Assembly: GCA_026419775.2 (NCBI GenBank)
Contig: JAOPGA020001616.1
Span: forward strand, 1 to 48,337
DNA from: Acrasis kona
Lineage: Eukaryota > Heterolobosea > Eutetramitea > Acrasida > Acrasidae
Direction: 5' to 3'
DNA length: 48,337 nucleotides
A program made the translations under genes and the position numbers. The notes under the pieces are model-generated. The model was not told the DNA's origin. It was given only the letters and a program-made list of their open reading frames with translations, and made no database searches. Positions 41,658-48,337 of this stretch are shown here, one piece after another. How positions within the stretch are numbered: position 1 is the stretch's first letter; every line of letters starts with the position of its first letter.

Positions 41658-43618
41658 ATGACCACCACTCCGTTGATGGTGGGAATGAACAAGATCTACA
41701 CTAGTTGTAGAGGATTTACTCAGGATCTTTCTGTCCTCATTCATGTGAGTGTTTATGGTTGACGTTTTTGTTGTTACATATTTCAGAAATATATTGTGCC
41801 ACTTAGGAAATGTTGTTTCTTCAATGAGCATGAAGTGTTGTCGTGCTTTGGACCAGTATTTGAACAATTACTTACTGGGTGGTTTGAAATGGTGGATGCC
41901 ATCAGAATGCACATGAATGGTAACCTTCTATAATTGAGAAATATTAAGCATTGCAGGTGGATTTGAAAAGACGGGCGTTGTATTATTGTCACCTCTGGTT
42001 GAGATATCAAAGTGTCATGTATTATTTCTATGTGGTGATGCGGCCAGATCTAGGGTGCTAATGAGCAAAATGAGCAACAAGAAGTTCGCAACATTTCTAG
42101 GGGTAATTTTACTATTACGCCATAGTAACCTTTGTAGAATCTAGAGGAGCAATGCGTTGAACAGGGTTACAAGACATTTGGTGAACATCTACGGATCATG
42201 AAAGATTATTTATGCTCTTGCCAGGTTTTGATTAGCGTAAGACGATTGTCATAATTGAAAAAACTCTCCTGTATAGAAATTGAAACTACATGTCACGTCA
42301 GAGGAAGATGCAGCAGTATTGCAAGAGGTTATGGATGCTGTTGCGTCGATACCTTTTTCAACCAAAAAAGAATTGTTTAAGCTGGAGAAGCTGGATAGAA
42401 GAGTTAGCCTCAAGCTTATTACAAATAGCGGCGAGTCGAAGTCACACACCGAGTATCAGGGGCAACTTCAGCTAGAAGGTGCACTAAATGTAATCAGTCA
42501 TTCTGAAATGGAAGAAGAGAATTACAAGGGCGTACAAACTACTCTCTTTTTAATGACGGACACTCTTCTAGTTTGCGAGCCTATAGGACAAGATTTAATT
42601 CTGCTGGAGACCATCAACCTATTGACTTATCCGAGGGTTCAAGTAAGAAGTCTATTGAGTACGTTGCTAATCTTGACATTTATTCTAACAATTTCTTTTT
42701 TAGTAAACGGGCTGTTTGAAGTTTCAACTCAAGAAAAGTCAATAATACTAAGAGCAGAATCAGATAACGATCGCGGAAGATGGGTGACAGCAATATCCCT
42801 ACTATCCGAACCACAACACCAAACTTCAAAACGTTAGTGTAATTTTTCTCTCACGTGTAACTTTTTTAGAACTCTATGCACCATCAAAGGTCCAGTCGAA
42901 ACGAGTCGAGGAGCACGCAGCAAGAATTATACTCTTTTTTTTGAAGGCAGCAAAGGAACGCAAAATCTCCAACAACGTGGTCAGAAAAACACCAAAAACA
43001 CGTGCGAGAGCGAACAATGTAAAATCTGTTACGCGAGATCTTTTAGCAATCATGTTGAGCAGAGAGGGATTATCAACTTCCTCTGACGCGGCGTCTTCCT
43101 TCTCTGAACCCGACATTGACTCAGAATATCAAACCGAGGAAAACGTTCCTGTAATATCAAGTTACGAATACGATTCTCTAATCGGCGAGAATGCGACGAT
43201 AGATGATGATGTTACTTTTACGGAGGCTGACATTCAAATGGTGGTTAAAATGGACTATATACAAAGAGCGAACAGCGAAAAAACATTAGATAATCCAATT
43301 CCATCTTCCACAGAATCAGAAGTTTCCTTGCCAAAAACTGAGCAGAGTTCAGTCGCAGTTGAACAAGTGGTTGTCCAGGAACCAACACCGGTAAGTTCAA
43401 TAAAAATCCAACCCAAACAAGAAGAACAGCAAATAAAAACACAAGAGAAACCTATTGAGGAAAGCAAAGAGGAAATGTTAATGAGAAAGGAGAGGGAACG
43501 GTTGAGGGCTCTGTCCGCTCGAAAAAAGCAATGGAAATCAACAGTTTTATCCCAACAGGAACAAACAAAGTTGGACCAGTTACGAAAGGAGGAATTGGCC
43601 AAACAAGCCAAAAAGTGA
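41658..43618 (+). CDS. RhoGEF-like DH-PH protein, seven exons
   Basis: Exons 41658..41744, 41787..41919, 41957..42102, 42138..42236, 42277..42658, 42704..42832 and 42870..43618 join in consistent phases (introns 35-45 nt) to 574 residues. The N-terminal 210 residues look like a divergent Dbl-homology domain (DLSVLIHKYIVPLRK, VFEQLLTGWFEMVDAI, FGEHLRIMKDYLCSCQ, VLQEVMDAVASI). Then comes a PH domain (EYQGQLQLEGAL, FLMTDTLLVCEP, LFEVSTQEKSIILRAES, DRGRWVTAISLL). The tail is charged, with a Glu/Arg/Lys coiled coil at the end. It probably activates a Rho-type GTPase at membranes. The first DH helix seems short, so an earlier start is possible, but only 46 bp separate it from the S28 gene. A 39-nt GTAAGT...CAG string at 43391-43429 lies in frame and may be optionally spliced. 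Confidence 0.72.
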
Positions 43619-43846
43619 AAGCAGAAGTGTAGTTTATATAAATTTAATTTCTCATTTTAAAATTTCGAATATCTTTTATTTTTTCGGACGAGAGCGTAAC
43701 ACAGTCTCCTTCTCGTAGGTCCCAATAATCTTCAGAATCACAATTAGCACGATGTGATCAGTGAGCACTACTCTACAAAATGCTGCTAAACCTGGATTTC
43801 TTCTTCCTTCTCCGTCTGGTTTCATTGTATCCATCCCAAATACTCT

Positions 43847-44490
43847 TCTGCTTGTTTAGCACTTTGACTCATTCCATCTTGATTTTGAAATTGCATGCAA
43901 ATGTAACTTAAATGTAACATTTGCATGCAATTAATTAATAATGTTAAATAATTATTAAATTGTTGATGGTACCCGTATAGTAAACAGTTACAAAGCGATT
44001 AATTTTTCATAATCTACTCCGGTAATTTTTGTTTTAACGTCTTTGTATACTCTTCTTCTTTATCATTTTCGACGAGTCCGTAGATAATTAGTTGTGCATA
44101 GATGCATATTAAGAATGTCCAAGTTGAGGTTCCTTCGTCATTGAGATGGCGTTCTTTCGATATCGTTGTAAAAAATATAATTCCATTTGCATCTTCTGAA
44201 ATTTTCTAAAAATATGGTCATTGTGTCTTCGTAGTATCCTATCTCTTGTTTCATTGCTTTTTTGGGCATTTCATTTCTGCATTCGATCTTGTTTCTTGAC
44301 GAGTTGTACTTCAATTTTTGCATACACAACAAAGTGCAAAGAGGTGGGACATCAAAAACAAACATCTAAATGGATGATTAATATTACAATTTATTTACTA
44401 CGTATCATGTATCGGCACATATTCCTGTATCACAGCATATATATCATCTTTATAAAACGGTTTCGTCAGATACATATCCATACCCACCTT
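43847..44490. repeat. Source region of the split duplication at 31.7-31.9 kb
   Basis: 43847-43978 and 44368-44490 are each present at 31735-31945, where they are fused. Within the first block lies a perfect 16-bp inverted repeat (43889-43904 and 43917-43932, core TTGCATGCAAATG) with a 12-nt spacer that is missing from the other copy. Confidence 0.85.
44014..44365 (-). pseudogene. Small gene with one frame break, unknown
   Basis: From an ATG at 44365 a frame of about 60 residues (NKIECRNEMPKKAMKQE, IGYYEDTMTIFLENF) is followed, one base out of phase from about 44190, by another protein-like frame to a stop at 44014 (EDANGIIFFTTISKER, STWTFLICIYAQLIIYGLV, then a Lys/Glu-rich end). The second part contains one hydrophobic segment, so a small membrane-attached protein is possible. 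An AAAATTTCAG acceptor-like site sits at the junction, but no donor is convincing. The whole unit is the part absent from the duplicate at 31.8 kb. Confidence 0.35.
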
Positions 44491-46512
44491 CAAAGCAGAA
44501 TCTGCGTGTTCCCTTCTTGCATTCCCCGATAGTCCAATAATAGGAGTATGTCTCCCCGTAACTCTCTCCTTCTCACGTATCAACTTGGTCGCATCATATC
44601 CATTCATAACAGGCATTTCAATATCCATAAATATCAAATCAAATTGAAATTGTTCGTACTTGGCAACAGCATCCGATCCATTATTAGCCAACTGACACTT
44701 ACAACCACTCTTTTCCAAATAGCTATTCAGAATGATTTGATTAATTCTATTATCTTCCACTATGAGAATATTCCTTCGTATTGTAGGAACTTCACCAAAC
44801 GAAGGCGTTCGTTTCTTTGTTCGTTCTTGCTGAGTTTCTTTTCTAATTTGAAGCTCTTCTGCCTTATTGGGTACTTGGCATCTAATATTGAACGAGAAGC
44901 ACGAACCTTCATCTACTTTACTTTGTACTATCATTCGACCGCCCATCATCTCTACTAATTTTTTACTAATCACTAGTCCTAATCCTGATCCTCCGTATTC
45001 TGATGAAGTATGTCTATTACCCTGCATAAATCGATTAAATAACGAAGGCATGTCTTGAGTAGTGATTCCAATACCTGTATCCGTACAACTAAAGTGTAAC
45101 ATGACATCCATAGAATCATCTATGCCTTCTATCCATGCCGTCATCTTTATACCACCTTGTTGAGTAAACTTAACTGCATTCGAAATTAAATTCGTAAGTA
45201 TTTGCAACAATCGATGTTGATCAGCTTTATAGTATTGTTGAACATGACTCGAACATTCGATTGACAAGGTTAATTCCTTTGATTCTATTTGTGCACTAAA
45301 TAATCGACAAACCTCTCGTATGAGTTGATCAGGTCTAAAGAATTGAGGAGAAAGAACAACTTTTTGATTTTCTAATTTTGATAAGTTGAGCACATCATCT
45401 ACTATTAGTTTCTGCTGCTTGGCACAATTTTCTAAATTATTGGTATAGTCCAGTAGCTTTTGCATCGATGATTCTATCTTGTGCTTATTTGGATGATTAT
45501 GGGTACATGGTCGTATGAGCAAAGTTAACTCTTGTATTTGATCTTGTAGTAATGCTGTACTGCCCACTATTCCATTTAGTGGGTTTCTCACTTCGTGACA
45601 TACGGTGTCTATGAATTCTTCTTGTCTATGTAAATACTCTTGTGCTTCTTTCGTTCTCATTTGTTCTTGCTCTTGAGCGTTTTGTATGGCTTGTAATCTC
45701 TCTTGTTCCAAGTTTTTTTGTTTCGTAATGTCCCAGCTGATGCCGGCGAATTGATCTGGTTGACCGTTGGCGTCGCAACGTACTTCACCACGTCCTGCTA
45801 ACCAACGCGTTCCGTTACTTGTGTTGATTCTATATTCTACGGCATAGGGTCGACCTTCTTTTACGCAAACGTCTAATTCTTGCTCTAGGGTTATTTTATC
45901 GTCGGGATGTATTTTATCGAATAAATGTGAATTTTCTACTTTATGTTCTTTTGATTGTACGTCGAATAGACTTAGTAGACGTTGATCTACTTCAACTAGG
46001 TTTGTATTTAAATTACGGTTCCACGTGCCGATTTGTGCAGCGCTTAGAACCATGTTAAGTCTATTACTAACGCTACGAAAATTTTCTTCTGCTTCTTTCA
46101 AATCATGTATATCTACAAACTGTGAACATTACTGAATGGAATGCTTACCTGTACATGTTCCAAACCATAAAACGATTTCGCCAGTTTCTTCACTTTTTAG
46201 GGGAGCTGCTCTTCCCAATTGCCACCGATACATCCCATCATGGCGTTTAAACCTATATTCAATTTCGTAAATTTCTCCGGTTCGAAGAGAATGTCTCCAT
46301 CGTTCTTTTGTTCGTTCGACATCGTCAGGATGTAATGCTAATGAAAAATTCCAACCGAGTGATTCTTCTAGCGACATGCCTGTGTAATCACACCATCGTT
46401 GATTGTAGTACACGTGATCACCCGCAGGGTTCGTCACCCATACAAGTTGTGAAATCGTGTTTGCGATTAATGTTAAATCGCTGTTCAGCATTTCTTGTTC
46501 TTCTTTGAACAT
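44398..46512 (-). CDS. Hybrid histidine kinase, PAS-PAS-HisKA-HATPase-REC
   Basis: Exon 1 46512..46149 and exon 2 46112..44398 join over a 36-nt GTAAGC...TAG intron to 692 residues. Two PAS/PAC sensor domains (about residues 12-120 and 135-255; YYNQRWCDYTGMSLEE, FDKIHPDDK) are followed by a short coiled coil, the HisKA phospho-acceptor in DTVCHEVRNPLNG (His about 294), the ATPase with NAVKFTQQGG, DTGIGI and GSGLGLVISKK, and a receiver domain with ILIVEDNRIN, the phospho-Asp in FMDIEMPVMNG and TKP near the end. No membrane segment is present, so it is a soluble sensor, probably feeding a His-Asp phosphorelay. The ligand or cofactor of the PAS domains is unknown. The 3' end is duplicated at 31.8 kb. 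Confidence 0.95.
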
Positions 46513-47170
46513 GTTAGATTGATGAATGCAAAAGAGTTGGTGTTTGTTGTTGTGTTTGTAATGCTAATTTTAGCTTTCCGAAAAAAATTCCTCCGGAACA
46601 GATAAGGTTTTCTTATCCAGTAATTAAGAATCATTGTCATGATGAAGGAATATGATCCCACTTACATTTAACATACAAGCAGCTGAGACTAGAACTTATT
46701 TGGTAAAATACCAAGAGATGTGATTGAATTTCAAACGCTGTTAATGCTAGGAGACAAGAAATACACATCGTGCACGGTAGTTAGATTCAAATGATACATT
46801 TTTTTAGTATCCACGTATAAAAACCGTTTGGATATCTAATCACTATTCAATTTGTTTGTGTTTTGAGGCCGACATATAAGGTCGCGACAAGAAGGAGAAG
46901 AGAGTTGAAACAAAACGGGTACTATTGGATGGAAACGAAAAAATTACAAGGACGAAGCAAGCCGCTGACTTGATAGATGTTGCATTTATTACTACACCAG
47001 TTGCACATTAAAGGTTTTTAAACTACTTTTCTACAATAAACTTGAGCATTTTCTCATATTATGACCAACAAATTAATTTTGAACATGGAAAGGCACATCT
47101 CTTACTCTAATTTCATGAACTATACCATTGTTCTTGTCTGACAGAGAATACTAAATGTAGTACGTCTTGA
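46513..47170. other. Intergenic, no gene seen
   Basis: About 650 bp upstream of the kinase gene with no credible frame. A TATAAAAACC string at about 46817 is promoter-like, but no gene follows it closely. Confidence 0.4.
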
Positions 47171-47464
47171 GAGCGCAGCCTTTAGGCGAAGCGGAAACAT
47201 TGGAGGGATTTAATTCTTGGGAAGTGGGATTAAAATTTCTAGAAAGTGGGATTTATAATCTAGAAAGTGGGCTCGCAGCGACTTCGGCACTGCTCCTGAG
47301 CGCAGCCTTTAGGCGAAGCGGAAACTTAGTTGGACTCGATTCTTGAAGAGTGGGACTTCAATTCTAGAAAGTGGGAATAAATTTCTAGAAAGTGGATTTA
47401 TAATCCAGAAAGTGGGATTTATAATCCAAAAGGTGGGCTCGCAGCGCCTTCGGCACTGCTCCTG
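47171..47464. repeat. Tandem repeat array with hairpin-forming ends
   Basis: Two units, starting at 47171 and 47298, each open with GAGCGCAGCCTTTAGGCGAA and close with GCAGCG(A/C)CTTCGGCACTGCTCC. The opening folds as CGC-A-GCC-TTTA-GGC-GAA-GCG; in the second unit the closing part folds as GCAG-C-GCC-TTC-GGC-A-CTGC. Between them lie 2 to 4 copies of an AT-rich subrepeat built on TCTAGAAAGTGGGA. The array ends 67 bp from the stop codon of the minus-strand gene at 47531. Confidence 0.85.
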
Positions 47465-47530
47465 ATATCATTCTCTCCTTGATTTTTAATAATGTAAACC
47501 TCTATTGTACTTTAATTCCTACTCGCTCTT

Positions 47531-48323
47531 TTAATTCCTGATCGCAACTCCCGCGGCTCTTCCAATCAACCCAACCAAACTATCCTCGTCGCGGAATAAG
47601 GGATGGATTCTTAGCCCTTTTGAAAGATCTTCTACCATCTCCTTTGACAATTTCTGCTTTACAATAATGCCGTCAGGTTCCTCTTTTGCGTTTGGCATGT
47701 AATACTCCGCAAGGTTTAACTGTATCAGTTTGCAATACAATAGGATGGCCGTTGGCTTTTGTTTCTCTATAGCCAAGAACGCATTGAATTCTTTGGACGG
47801 CACATTGTATTCTTTGGAGTCAAATGTCAACTTCACAAATGGAGCCTCTACTTTATGCGATCCCAATCTTTTCTCTTCATTCTTTACAAGCTCCTTGATC
47901 CTGTGTAGGATTCCATGCTCGGAGCCACACTTTTCTTGAAGCAGTGTGTTCAAATTTGTAAGTTTCTTGATGGTGGCGTCCTTCTCAATTAATTGTTTGT
48001 GAAGACTCACAATTTGATCTCAATGTTTGAACCTCATCATCCCTTGAGTCTCGTGAAGTGATGGTAGGAGGTAACGGTTCTTCTGTTCTCACTTTCTTTA
48101 GCGGTTGCTCATCCTCATGTTGCTCATCCTCCTCCCTTTGTCTTTGTAGGTTTTGAACGACTGCTTGTGGGGCTGTATGTACAGGTTGTTCAGGTTCTTG
48201 TAAATGCAGAACAACTTGGTCCTTGTCCCAAGTTGCAAACGCACCGATTAGTTGTCCAATGGTCTGGTTTCCATCATACTTAGATTCATTGTCCTCAAAG
48301 CCAGGTTTGACACTATCTATCAC
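47531..48323 (-). CDS. Coiled-coil protein, unknown; partial, one frame break
   Basis: The frame runs off the window edge at its 5' end. The first part (48323 to about 48015) is Glu/Gln-rich with a basic nuclear-signal-like LKKVRTEEP and the segment SRDSRDDEVQTL. From about 48015 the protein-like sequence changes frame and continues as a coiled coil (IVSLHKQLIEKDATIKKLTN) and a globular C-terminus (FVKLTFDSKEYNVPSKEFNA, LLYCKLIQLNLAEYYMP, PLFRDEDSLVGLIGRAAG) to the stop at 47531. One lost or gained base explains the switch; no GT-AG intron fits. It may be a sequencing error, since both parts are otherwise clean. The family is not recognised. The structured repeat lies just after its stop. Confidence 0.5.
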
Positions 48324-48337
48324 TATCTCTACTGTTG

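Noticed and set aside
43676-43834. 52-residue minus-strand frame MDTMKPDGEGRR...
   Set aside because: Plausible composition, but short, without family, and overlapping the 3' side of a repeat; the evidence is too weak to list as a gene.

Overview
The window looks like nuclear DNA of a compact, AT-rich protist genome. Evidence: an RNA polymerase II second subunit (RPB2), GT-AG introns of only about 34-47 nt, intergenic gaps often under 150 bp with convergent genes ending 9-30 bp apart, a hybrid histidine kinase, sedolisin and S28 peptidases, and relics of Ty3-type and LINE elements. A free-living amoeboid protist, possibly a heterolobosean (Naegleria/Acrasis-like), would fit. This is inference; nothing here proves the lineage. 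Several apparent short reading frames are exons, so CDS coordinates below give the outer limits and the exons are listed in the evidence.

Layout. 1-0.75 kb: fossil Ty3-type pol fragment. 0.8-10.4 kb: dense genes (4-pass membrane protein, secreted/anchored protein, F-box-SUKH protein, His/Lys-rich secreted protein, helical-repeat protein, beta-ureidopropionase with a secretory leader, several small proteins, Mpv17/PMP22 protein). 10.4-14.7 kb: RPB2 and an IMPACT/YIH1-domain protein. 14.9-18.7 kb: an 8-exon Na+/H+ exchanger with a very long tail. 18.8-22.8 kb: a disordered nuclear-looking protein, a GPI-anchored surface protein and a decayed surface-protein gene. 23.0-38.3 kb is an accessory, repeat-rich stretch. 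It holds two near-identical sedolisin-like (S53) genes 9.6 kb apart, a degenerate JmjC protein, a broken Ty3-type element, an HNH nuclease ORF, a shuffled copy of the histidine kinase 3' end, a truncated LINE and dispersed repeat copies. 39.6-46.5 kb returns to genes: a small protein, an S28 carboxypeptidase, a 7-exon DH-PH (RhoGEF-like) protein and a PAS-PAS-HK-REC hybrid kinase. 46.5-48.3 kb: intergenic DNA, a hairpin-rich repeat array and an unrecognised coiled-coil gene running to the window edge.

The genes do not form one pathway. A recurring theme is secreted or surface proteins with signal peptides, Pro/Thr linkers and C-terminal hydrophobic tails (S53 pair, GPI protein, decayed LamG-like gene), plus a secreted S28 peptidase, as expected of a phagotrophic cell. 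The most unusual items are the S53 pair (no propeptide, subtilisin-like Asn at the oxyanion position), the JmjC protein whose iron-binding HxD reads QxN, a beta-ureidopropionase with a signal peptide, an exchanger with Lys-Asp where Asn-Asp is expected, possible ultra-short introns, and the structured repeat array near 47.3 kb.
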